Assembly (NCBI RefSeq): GCF_032362555.1 | Contig: NC_083532.1 | Location: 4,415,001 to 4,479,000, forward strand | DNA length: 64,000 nt | Source: Amyelois transitella | Taxonomy: Eukaryota > Arthropoda > Insecta > Lepidoptera > Pyralidae | Direction of reading: 5' to 3' | In this document: positions 10,713 to 22,200 of the stretch, in pieces | How positions within the stretch are numbered: the first letter of the stretch is position 1 | How the letters are laid out: each line of letters starts with the position of its first letter | The notes under the pieces: generated by a model | What the model saw: the letters and a program-made list of their open reading frames with translations, nothing else | Databases searched by the model: none | What the model was told of the DNA's origin: nothing | Translations under genes and position numbers: made by a program

Positions 10713-11449
10713 ATAACGGAGATAAAAGTACAAGCAATGTAATTGAACTTTTGGAACATACAACGCTAATAAAAGACACAGATAAGTCAGCACCATTAGT
10801 TGAAATTAACGAGAGTCCTTCAAAAATTTTAAATGAGTTATCACCATTACCACTTAAGGTCTACACAGCAAAAAAACATTCAAAGCAAATTGCTACAATA
10901 CTAACTTCAGAAAAACACATCAAGTACAGAAAAGAGTGTGAAGAAAAGAAAAATAAAAGGCAAGACAAGCAAAGTAAAGCACAAGCAAAAAACATAAAAG
11001 GAAAAAAAACTACTGTTAATATTAAAAATGAGAATAAAAAAAATAATTTACGTAAGAAAAAGATTAAAGATCAAAAGGATTCAACAATGACAGATGAGGA
11101 AGATCAGCCAGTCAAGAAGAAAATCAAGAAAGAAAAAAAAGAATTAAAGAAAAAAAATAGAGCTACGGCAAACCTAAAAAAGATGAAAAACCTTGAGGAA
11201 TCTAGTGACATGGAAAATGAAATTCAGCCAATATATCTGGAGAGTGGTGATTCTTCCCCAATAGAATCTTGTATTGATGACTGTGTAGGGTGTGGTGACA
11301 ATTATTATCAAACGGAATTAATTGAAGATTGGATCCAATGCATGATCTGCAAGAGGTGGGTTCACGAAAACTGTACGGAGTTCGATGACAAATGTCACCC
11401 GTGTGGCAAAATAGAAAAGGAGAAGGCAAAATCTAAAAGACGTGCCTAA
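10655..11449 (+). CDS. Transposase C-terminal extension in -1 frame with PHD-like finger
   Basis: The frame is open from 10655 to the TAA at 11447-11449 and has no convincing start codon near its beginning. It is best read as the continuation of the transposase, giving a ~798-aa fusion. It holds a long Lys/Glu-rich, probably nuclear and coiled region (10900-11230), then a Cys/His cluster (CVGCGDNYY, WIQCMICKRWVHENC, CHPCGK) like the PHD-type finger at the end of many insect Tigger/jerky-like proteins. Its role could be chromatin or partner binding. A pseudogene caused by loss of one A is the alternative. Confidence 0.75.
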   Translation, partial: QSFFVDHASLFEDQANTILDNGDKSTSNVIELLEHTTLIKDTDKSAPLVEINESPSKILNELSPLPLKVYTAKKHSKQIATILTSEKHIKYRKECEEKKNKRQDKQSKAQAKNIKGKKTTVNIKNENKKNNLRKKKIKDQKDSTMTDEEDQPVKKKIKKEKKELKKKNRATANLKKMKNLEESSDMENEIQPIYLESGDSSPIESCIDDCVGCGDNYYQTELIEDWIQCMICKRWVHENCTEFDDKCHPCGKIEKEKAKSKRRA

Positions 11450-11473
11450 TTATCATATTGATTGTTTAAGGAG

Positions 11474-11905
11474 AGATGGCCACTTCTGATTTATAAAAAA
11501 TATATGTTTAATTAAAGGCAAATAAGAAATTATTTTCATTCTGATTATTTGTTAAGCTAATTAATACGTATTAGTACTTTTTTAAAAACCAACAAGACTT
11601 ATATCTTGTATTAAGAAATTGTCCAAATACGCTCCGAAAATAAACATGGCCATCTGTCCTCGGCCTAATTATCATATGGCCATCTTAGGTAAAATACCAT
11701 GGCCATCTTACATTGATTAGTTTAGGGCAGATGGCCAACCTAGAGTTTAAAAAAAATAAGTCTATTTGAAGACTGATTAGAGATTAGTTTAAGATCGATT
11801 GTTTGTTCAGCTGATTAATAAATATACTTGTTAAAAATCTAACAAGATTTTTTTATTTCATGAACAAATCTCCAAAATAACGTCCGAAAAAAAACATGGC
11901 CATCT
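11474..11905. repeat. Right subterminal TGGCCATCT motifs
   Basis: The motif lies at 11474 (direct), 11647, 11677, 11700 (inverted), 11729 (direct) and 11897 (inverted), six copies, mostly opposite in orientation to the left-end set. Confidence 0.7.
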
Positions 11906-11920
11906 ATCCTCGAATTACCC
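11896..11920. repeat. Right terminal inverted repeat
   Basis: The complement of the left repeat, ending GAATTACCC followed by TA. Confidence 0.9.
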
Positions 11921-12321
11921 TAATATAATGTGTTGAAATAACAAATGCAAAATGTAACAAATCCAAAAAAAAAAAAGAAATAAAGTAAATTTATATTTAC
12001 TTTTTTTTATCACTCTCAAAACACAAAACTACATAAATCGAGATAAAAAATATCTTCGTCAAAATTTCCAAGACAAAGCTATAATAAAGACGACACAAAC
12101 TATAAACTATTTTAAAAAGTTAGCACCTGCCATCATCGATATAGCTTACACATTAAATAAAATATCAAAAAATCTTAAAAAAAAAAACAAACATTTCACG
12201 ACATACAATCTTATATCTATGTGAAATATCATAATTCTCCATTTCATAATCAATATATGTGTATGAAAACATACCTTGAACAAATCGAGAAGTCCTGGCG
12301 AGAGGTCAGGTCAAGAGTAAG

Positions 12322-12530
12322 AAAGGGAAAATGATGCAGTGCAGTTTGTTACCGCTTCTTTTGCACTGACGTTTTGTAAGCGGCAGTATTTAGCAAGTAC
12401 ATAATTTATTTATCTGACGTCAACCAATGTTGTGAAACATAAAGATATGACAATTATTAAGTGATATAAAGTATCCCATAAAAATGCCATCGCCTTTGGA
12501 CTACTACAGCGGTCACCAAGATTAGTAGCT
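12322..12530 (+). repeat. LINE 3'-end fragment (TGCAGTGCAG subfamily)
   Basis: Carries ATGCAGTGCAGTTTGTTACC, GCACTGACG, GCGGCAGTA, TTATCTGACGTCAACCAATG and ATGACAATTATTAAGTGATA. Confidence 0.8.
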
Positions 12531-12962
12531 TGCTATATATTAGTAGTAGCGGCTACTTGCTACGTAGTTGAATATAATCTTAATACGAAATAAATTTTCA
12601 TTAATGGAAAATTTTATCTAGCAGGCAATATAACCTCATCTTAAAATAATCAGAACTTAACTTGCTCTTGACCAAAAAAACTGGAAATATTTCAATGACA
12701 TTTCGACATGATCACTAAATAGTATAAATTAAAAAAAAAATAATATTAAGAAATACACGACACAAGTTTAGTGTAACCCTGTGGCGTAGACACATCACAA
12801 CGAAAAAAATTAAATTCGAAAAAAAAAAAACAATCACAGATTATAAACCAAAAATTTGCACTTAAATTTAGAATTTTAAAGTAAATCAAATGCAATCTTT
12901 TTACGTTATATCATAGCACTGGTATTTTTTACACTTCAAATATACACTTATATTTCGTAATC

Positions 12963-13041
12963 GTAATTGGTTCAGTAGTTTTTGCGTGAAAGAGTAACAA
13001 ACATACTCACAAACTTTCGTATTTATAATATTAGTAGGATA
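12963..13041 (-). mobile_element. Helitron type B, 5' part only
   Basis: Minus strand: GGTTCAGTAGTTTTTGCGTG then AATATTAGTAGGA at the element's 5' end. The 3' half is missing. Confidence 0.7.
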
Positions 13042-13910
13042 CTAACAACCCGCCCGGCTTAGCAAGGGTTTAAAGATTTAAAAGCCTCCTTCATAAAACC
13101 CTCTTTCTAAGATTTCGAAATAAAATAAAACCGTCCACAAATTTCCGAGATTAGCGCCGCATACATACAGAGAAAATAGGGGGACTTTATTATATGTAGT
13201 GATATTGTATTTATTTAGGTTTAATTAACTTGTAACTGATATTATTATATTATAGTAATATATGTTAAAAGGTAATATTCCAAATCTCAAAAACAAAAAA
13301 AAAAATTGCGCAACCAGGCTCAATTCTTTTCTTCTTCAATTTTTCCAAACTGAAACTATTTCAATCAGTAAAACTTATTTTCATCTAGATTTTACTCAAT
13401 TTATTTTAAAACGATCAGATATTTTATGTTCTTAAATAAAAAATTATAATAAATTCTATTCTCTACCTTAATGGTAGCTTTTTAGAAGTAAACCACACTT
13501 TCATAAAGCAATGGTAGTTATTGCTATTTTCTTATATGTTAACCCTTGAGATACTTGAATCGAATCATAATTTTACTTATATGTATATCCTTCATTAACA
13601 AAATTAAAAAAGTATTCCCAAAATTACAATTTTAAATATAAAATTCTTAATTAAATGCTCTTATTTTAAGTTTTTCGTTATTTTCAATAACAAAATTATT
13701 ATTTTTATGAAAATTAAAAAAAAAAAAAAATATTTGTGATTTTTATAACAAATATCAATATCAATATTAGATTAATTTAAATTTAAGATGAAGATAAAAT
13801 TATATCGTTACTTAGAGCGATAAAAATCAGTAATTGACTATGTATGTAATTAAATTTATGATGTAATCTCATATTTCTTGTATTATCTGGGAGAAGACAT
13901 TATTTATGAT

Positions 13911-13916
13911 TTTATT
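13911..13916 (-). terminator. Candidate poly(A) signal of CTDSPL2
   Basis: TTTATT on the plus strand is AATAAA on the gene strand, about 165 nt past the stop codon. Other AT-rich hexamers nearby could also serve. Confidence 0.45.
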
Positions 13917-14080
13917 TAAGTATTATTTTTTTCCATAGCCAATTACTATTTTCAACCAGCTTTGTTTCACATCCAAATGCACACACATATTGCAATAAAA
14001 AGTCTCGAGAAGGTTGGCGAAAAACTTTGATAGCGCGTTTTAGAACTGAAAAAACTTTGATAGCGCGTTCCAGAAATACC

Positions 14081-14146
14081 TTAGTCCGGTGGCAGGTAGC
14101 TGAACAATTTGTATTTGTCTCTTATGTACGGCCGCACGTCCTCTTT
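14081..14146 (-). CDS. CTDSPL2: CTDSPL2 exon 9 (last coding)
   Basis: Encodes [15 protein letters not shown] to LPPD and the stop TAA (14081-14083). Acceptor CAACAG; phase 0 entry. Confidence 0.93.
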   Translation of the reverse strand, partial: KEDVRPYIRDKYKLFSYLPPD

Positions 14147-16076
14147 CTGTTGAAAAACCAATCAATAAATAAAATAAAAATCATTAATTCATAAAAACTG
14201 GTTCCTAGCCTAGAAAAGAGAAAAGGATTCCACTCCATCACTTTCCCATGGATGTCGTAAAAAGCGAATAAGGGATAGGCTTATAAACTTGGGATTTTTC
14301 TTTTAGGCGATGGGCTAGCAACCTGTCACTATTTGAATCTCAATTCTATCATTAAGCCAAACAGCCGAACGTGGGCTATTGGACTTTTTGCGACTTAACT
14401 TTTGTCATCCCCGCGAGGGATATAGAGGTGATAATATGTATTAATGCTCCACATATTCATAGTGTTTCTACTACAAATGATAATTTTTTATGGGCAATAA
14501 TTTGTTTTTTATTGTTACATACATACATATCATCACGTCTATATCCCTTGCGGGGTAGACAGAGCCAACAGTCTTGAAAAGACAGAAAGGCCACGTTGAA
14601 CTGTTTGACTTAATGATAGAATAGTGACAAGTTGCTACCCCATCGCCTAAAAGAGGAATCAAAGTCCAATCCAATCTCAAGTTTATAAGCCAATTCCTTA
14701 GTCGCCTATTACGACATCCATGGGAAAGATGTGGGAGTAGTCCTATTCTTTTCTCTATTTGTGCCGGGAACCACCACACGGCAGATTTTTATTGTTAATT
14801 TTTTATTGTAAATAAATAAATCTCTTATATATAAAATTCTCGTGTCACAATGTTCGTTCCCGTACTCCTCCGAAACGGTTTGACCGATTCTCATGAAATT
14901 TTGTGAGCATATTGAGTAGGTCTGACAATCGGCCAACATCCATTTTTCATACCCCTTAGTGATAAGGGTTGTCCACACTTAACATTTTTTTTTTCAACTA
15001 AACATAGTTAAAAGTTATTTATACGGCAAAACAAGGTTTGCCGGTACATTCTATTCTATTCTAAGTATAATTTAATATTGTGAAGTTGACGTTGTTGAAG
15101 AAAATGCTGCAGAGCAGTTTGTTACCGCTCCTTCTGCACTGACGCCTTGGAAGCGGCAGTAAACTTAGTTTTTAAATAATTTATTTGACGTCAACCAACC
15201 GTTGTTAAACCATACGACAATTATTAAGCGATATATATATAGTATCCTATAATAATGAATAAAAATTTTGAATTTTGAATTTTTTTTGAAAAGCTAGTAA
15301 TATATATTTATTTATTTATTTATTTATATCACTCACAGTGGCGAGGTGCTCGAGAAAAGGCAACAATTTCAACAGCTCGTTGTCGCTGCGGTCCACGAAC
15401 CAGCTGTCTATCGGTATACCGTTCTCCAGTTGGTAGCCGAAGGCCTGCTCATAAAAGAAAAAAATATTTTAACACTAGAGGCCGCCCGCGACTTCGTCCG
15501 CATGGAAACCCTATCAATCCCGCGGGAACTCTGGGATAAAAAGTAGCCTGTATGTTATTCTGGGTCTTCAGCTATCTACATACCAAATTTCATGGTAATC
15601 GGTTCAGTAGTTTTTGCGTGAAAGAGTAACAAACATCCATACATCCATATAAACTTTCGCCTTTATAATAGTAGTAGGATATTTTTTTATTATTTTTATT
15701 CAATAGTCGCTTCGTGTAACAAACCTGACTCACCCAATCCAGGATCCATGGTCAAGGGCTTACCCCGGGCTCCTCTCCGGAGTGGTGAGGATGCACATAC
15801 ATACATACATATGGTCACGTGACATAGACTTTGCGAACCTTGCGGTGTAGTCAGAGCCAACAGTCTTGAAAAGACTGAATGGCTACATTCAGCTATTTGG
15901 CTTAATGATAGAATTGAGATTCAAATATTGACAGGTTGCTAGCTCATCGCCTAAAAAAGAAACCCAAGTTTGTAAGCCTATCCCTTAGTCGCCTTTTACG
16001 ACATCCATGGGAAAGAGATGGGAGTGGTCCTATTCTTTTTTGTATTGGTGCCGGGAACCACACGGCACACACACAG

Positions 16077-16107
<31 letters not shown>

Positions 16108-16253
16108 AGGATTCAACCGGGATTATAGCCAGAAAGAAGGAAGAAGAGTGGGGAAGAATATGTGAGAAATAAATGGGAAGTATGTGTCATAGAGAGAGAG
16201 ATATAGGTGAAAAATGTGTGTGATAGAGAGAGAGAGAGATAGGAGAAAAACGA

Positions 16254-16289
<36 letters not shown>

Positions 16290-19200
16290 ATAATTACCTG
16301 CGGACTGTTGTCCACGATGACCGTCTTCCTCAGATCCCGGCCAAGTATGGAGAGATCTTTGACGTAATTACCGTTCACAAGGAGACAGTGTTCACGGAAC
16401 AATCTGTAAAAAAAAATGTTTATTTAGGTAACCAAGTATTAACTACTAATTAAAATTACTAATTAAAGTTTCTAATAATAATTACTAATAATAATTACTA
16501 ATTATTATTAGTAATTATTATTGATGCATGCATGGCTAGGGGCGAGCCTAGTCTCGAGCGTGCCACTTCCGCCATGGGGTTGGGCGACCCCCAGGTAATG
16601 GCTAGCCTTACCCTGGCATGCGGGGCTCTGCTGGGGCGGACAAAATTTTTCCCTAGCGTCTCGTGGGAATCGCATGGATGCAAATCTTTTGAAAGAGCAC
16701 CTAGATGGCGGCGATGGTGTCCGCACCCCATCACGTCTCGTTCCCGGCGGGAGCGGTATGCGGTCTGCTGAAAGCCGCTTTGCGACGATGAATGTAAGAG
16801 GAGGAATGAAGGATAAGATTGAGGAAGTATGCCAGATGATGGATGAAAGACGTTTGGATGTGTTGTGCGTGAATGAAACGAAGCGGAAAGGATGCGACGC
16901 GACGCAGCACGGCCCTTACACGGCGTATTGGTCTGGAATTTCCAGTACCAGCCGAGGCTGTCAAGGGGTCGGTCTAATTCTTTCTGCACGAATGGCTGAG
17001 TGCGTGAATGAGTATGAGTGTGTCAGCCCTCGTCTTCTATGGATTAGGCTGAAAGTTGGAATCACTCGGATCTTCGTTCTAGGTGTTTATGCACCTTGGG
17101 ATGTGGGTTCGAGGGGTACAACATCAGCAAAAAGCGAAAACGAGGAGTTCTGGAATAGTGTAAGAGAAGTATTGAAAGTTACCAAGCCAAATGAGAAGAT
17201 TATTATGTTAGGTGATTTTAATGGATGGGTGGGTGTAAAGCGTGATGGATATGAAAAGGTGCTTGGTGCGTTTGGTGACGAAAAGGTGAATGATAATGGA
17301 AGAAGTGTATTAGAAATTTGTCTAGAGTGGGATCTTTTTGTGTCGAACTCAATGTTTCAACATAAAGAGATCCACACCTACACAAGAGTGGAAGGTATTT
17401 TAAAAAGTATGATAGACTTTGTGATTGTAGATGAAAGATTGAAGAACAAAGTGCTGGATACCCGTGCATATCGCGGTGCTGGCATTGACTCGGACCATTT
17501 ACTGGTGATATCCCGGATAAGGGGTATCTTCAATCGCTGGCGGCACAGGGTAAGGGAGCAAACCAGCGCTTTGGAAAGAGTAAAAGTAGAAAATTTGCAA
17601 GATATGGATGTAGGTAAGAAGTATATTAATAGACTGAAGGATGAATTTGAAGATTTAGAGGAAATGAGCGATATTGAAGATGGATGGAAGGAATTTAAAG
17701 AAAGAATTGTGAAAGTAGCTGTTGAAGTGTGTGGTGTAAGTAGAAGAAGGAAAGGAAAAAATCACAAAAATGCGTGGATGAGTAAAGATGTGCAAGAACT
17801 TGTGCGATTAAAGAAGAAAGCATGGCTGGATTTGTTAGCAGCAAAAGCTAACTTAAGAATGCAAGAGGTTATAGATGAAGATGTGAATGAAGCACGTAAG
17901 GAATATAAGAAAATGAAAGATTTGGTTAAGAAAGCTGTGATTAGAAAGAAAGAAGAGTATAAAGAGGATTTTGATAAAAGGCTATCAGAAGACTTTCAGT
18001 CAAATCTGAAAGTATTCTGGAAATCCGTAAGGTCAGCCCGAGGAAATACTATAACCAGAGAGCTGACTAGGATCAGATGCCAGGATGGTAGCGTTGTGAA
18101 AGGAGAAGAATGTGTACTAAAGATATGGAAGGACTATTTTGAAAGTTTATTTGAAAAAAAGGAAGGAAATAAGAAAGATTTCTGCTATAGCGAAGAAAAA
18201 GAGAATGAGATGGAAGGCGAAATTGAAATGTTCGAAATTGTGGAAGCACTTAAGAGTATGAAAGCGGGAAAGGCTGCTGGGTGTGATAGAGTGTCGGTCG
18301 AGATGCTTAAAGCAGGAAAAGGCGTAGTAGCTAGTCAGTTGTACTGCCTTTTCAATTTGTGTTGGAGAAGCGGCCGAGTACCAAAAGATTGGTGTAAGGC
18401 TGTTATCGTGCCACTTTACAAAGGAAAAGGGTCACAGCTGGACTGCAAAAATTATCGTGGTATAAGCCTGCTTAGCGTCGTCGGCAAATTGTATGCTAAG
18501 GTATTGATTAATAGAGTCAGGAATGAAACTGATGACAAAATATGGGATGCTCAAGCGGGATTTCGAAAGGGAATGGGATGTACTGATCAGGTCTTTTCCT
18601 TGCGGTGCATAGCCGAAAAGTTTTTGGCCAAGAGTCAAAAAGTCTATTGCACATTCGTAGATCTGGAAAAGGCCTATGACAGAGTTGAGAGGAATGAATT
18701 GTGGTCAGCACTTTCTATGCATGGGGTGAGCAGTCTCTTAATACGAGCACTGAAATCCTTATATGAGGATTCGAGTGCTTGTGTCAGGATAAACGGAGCG
18801 CACACTGAGTGGTTTAAGATTGAGAAAGGCGTTAGGCAAGGATGTGTTGCGTCACCGTGGCTGTTCAACCTATTTATGGATAGCTGTTTGACAGATTTGA
18901 AAGAGTCTAAAAGTGGATTAAGGATGAATGAGTTACTCGTCAAATGTCTGCTCTATGCCGACGATCAGGTTATACTGGCGTCATCAGCGGAGGAGTTACA
19001 GGAGATGGTAAACTGTATGCATGAAGCTTTAAAAGAGAAAGGAATGAAAGTGAACGTAAGTAAAACTAAAACACTGGTTTTTGAAATGGAGAAAGAAATG
19101 ACAGCATGTAATATTTTGATTGGAGGAGAAAAAGTGGAGCAAGTGAAAGAGTTTGTATATCTAGGATCAAAGTTTACATCAGATGGCAAGTATGATAGTG

Positions 19201-22200
19201 ATATTGAAAGGAGAGTGAACGCGGGGAACATGGTGAATGGAGCTTTGCATGCCTTTATGAGCAGTCAGAAACTATCCAAAAAGGCTCGACTGGCTGTGCA
19301 CAGGGGCGTGTTGGTCCCGACATTAATGTATGGGAGTGAAAGTTGGGTATGGCAAAAGAAGCATGAAAGCAGAATAAATGCAGTGGAAATGAGAGCGTTA
19401 AGGAGTATGATGGGTGTGAAATTGAGTGACAGGATAAGGAACAGCGTGATAAGGGAATGTTGTGATGTGAAAGAAGATGTAGTTACAGGAATAGAAAAGG
19501 GTATGTTAAGATGGTTCGGTCATGTGGAGAGGATGAATGAAAGCAGGTTGACTAAGCAGATATACAAGGAGAGTGTGGAGGGAAAGGTCGGAGTGGGAAG
19601 ACCTAGACGAACGTATCTTGATCAAATTAAGGACGTCCTGGTAAAGGGTCAGGTCAAAAGTACCCGAAACCGCCGAGCTTGTATGAAGAGAGTTATGAAT
19701 GTGGACGAAGCGAAAGAAGTATGCAGAGATCGTGGCAAGTGGAAAGAGGTAGTCTCTGCCTACCCCTACGGGAAAGAGGCGTGATTTTATGTATGTATGT
19801 ATGTATGTATGTATTAATTATCACCTGTATTTGATCCACCTGCGTTGCGGATCCAACAAGTTGAGCAATCTATCGGCGTACACCCGCTTGCTCGCCGTGA
19901 ACAATATCACTTCGTACACGCGCGACACGCGCGACAGGAACTCGGCGAAATGCGGACGAGTGCGGACGAACACCTGTGTCACAATTATATTATTATTTAC
20001 ATACATTACATAAATTACATACATACATTACATACATATACATTACATACATACATTACACACATACATTACACACATACATTACACACATACATTACAC
20101 ACATACATTACACACATACATTACACACACATGTTTTTTTTATACACTGAGTTAAATATATAAATATAAATATATATGGGACAAATTACACTGATTGAGT
20201 TAGCCTCGAAGTAAGTTCGAAACTTGTGTTACGAGATACTAACTCAACGATACTATATTTTATAATAAATACTTATATAGATAAACATCCAAGACCCAGG
20301 GCAATCAGAAAAAGTTCTTTTCTCATCATGCGCTGGCCGGGTTTCGAACCCGGGACCTTCGGTGTCACAGACAAGCGTACAACCGCTGCGCCACAGAGGC
20401 CGTCAGACACATTACACACATACATTACATACATACATTACATACATACATTACATGCATACATTACATGCATACATTACATACATACATTACATGCATA
20501 CATTACATGCATACATTACATACATACATTACATACATACATAACACACATACATTACACACATACATTACACACATACATAACACACATACATTACACA
20601 CATACATTACATACATACATTACATACATACATTACATACATACATTACATGCATACATTACATACATACATTACATACATACATTACATACATACATTA
20701 CATACATACATACATACATAACACACATACATTACACACATACATAACACACATACATAACACACATACATTACACACATACATTACACACATACATTAC
20801 ATACATACATTACATACATACATTACACACATACATTACATACATACATTACATACATACATTACACACATACATTACATACATACATTACACACATACA
20901 ATACAATTATATTATTACTAGAGGCCGTTTGCGATTTCTTCCGCATGGAAACTCTATCAATCCCGCGGGAACTCCGGGCTAAAAAAGTAGCCTATATGTT
21001 ATTCTGGGTCTTCAGCTACCAATATATACTAAATTTCATCGTAATCGGTTCAGTAATTTTTGCATGAGAGAGTAACAAACATCCATACTGACATCACACA
21101 TTTCGCATTTATAATATTAGTAGGATACATGATCATGATTGAGGAGGATCAAAATTTAAACAGCTTTTTATCCCGGAGTTCCCGCGGGAATGATTCCACG
21201 CGGACAAAGTCGCGGGCGGCCGCTAGTGATTATATATTTATATCACACATGTGGAGGCGAGTTACCGGGACGCAGTCACACAAACACATACACACACACA
21301 AAAAAAAATTTACACATACCGTGTACCGACAATCTTGAAACAAAACTGGAAAATTGAAACTCGCATCGGGTAGCTCTTGCAGCGAACAATGCACCAGGGT
21401 CTCGTCCAAGTCCAGTACCTACACACACAACAACAAAGGAAAATGATGCAGTGCAGTTTGTTACCGCTCCTATTGCACTGACGCTATGGAAGCGGCAGTG
21501 AGTACTTAGTTTTTATGTTATTTATTTGACGTCAACCAATGTTGTGAATGTAAAAGTTTTGACAATTATTAAGCGATATGAAGTAGGTATCCTATAATAA
21601 TTAATACAAATTTTGAATTTTGAAATGAACATTAAGCTATTACGGATGTCGTAAAAGGCGACTAAGGGATATGCTTACAAACTTGGGATTCTTTTTAAGG
21701 CGATGATGGGCTGGCAACCTGTCACTATTTGAATCTCAATTTTCTATCATTAAGCCGAATAGCTGAACGTGGCAATTCAGGCTTTACAAGACTGTTGGCT
21801 CTGACGAGCCCATATGTAAGTATGTATGTATTACGCCATTATCATTTGACATACATATGTACATACAAATGTGGCGACATCACTAATGTCACACGCCAAC
21901 TTTCAATCACAGCGAAGAAAGTCACGCGCTCGGCCAATAGCAGGGAAGAGTTTGAATCGCGCAAACGAAGATTTCACGGATTGGATCATATATATTTATA
22001 TATATTACATCGTATATATACAATATATATATGGTTACCCCAGGCATCACATCAGCCTGGCGGAAGATCTTCCCTTATTACCTACTTATATATATGTAAT
22101 TAAGAGAGAGACATAGGATACCTTTCATCCAGGTAATTACTATTCTTTAATTTGCGAAAACCTTTATTTCTTCTTTATTCTTTGTAGTTGGCGCTAGAAT

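Larger units (their letters stand above)
8423..11920 (+). mobile_element. pogo/Tigger-type DNA transposon, 3.5 kb
   Basis: The ends are 25-bp inverted repeats beginning GGGTAATTC and differing at two positions. TA flanks both sides (8421-8422 and 11921-11922), the target duplication usual for pogo/Tc1 elements. Inside are a transposase frame (9054-10712), an overlapping -1 frame with a zinc-binding tail (10655-11449) and GATGGCCA motifs near both ends. Near-intact frames and ends suggest a fairly recent insertion. Activity cannot be judged from one copy. Confidence 0.92.
11923..13910. other. AT-rich DNA with repeat scraps, no gene seen
   Basis: Contains an RTE scrap (12270-12322, plus), a LINE 3' end (12322-12530) and a Helitron type B scrap (12963-13041). 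The rest is homopolymer-rich. Confidence 0.5.
16520..19813 (+). mobile_element. RTE-like non-LTR retrotransposon, apparently full length
   Basis: A single long endonuclease/RT frame, a very short 3' UTR and a (TATG)n tail are RTE-clade features. The 5' end lies near 16520 after an AT-rich run. TAATTA on both sides could be the target duplication but the context is too AT-rich to be sure. It sits antisense in the intron between CTDSPL2 exons 6 and 7. Confidence 0.87.

Noticed and set aside
10050..10796. Minus-strand frames of 88-132 codons over the transposase
   Set aside because: Mirror images of the 72-bp coding repeat and neighbouring transposase codons.
20226..21067. Long His/Tyr/Thr reading frames
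   Set aside because: Translation of the 13-bp satellite in several frames; no stop codons because of the repeat, not selection.
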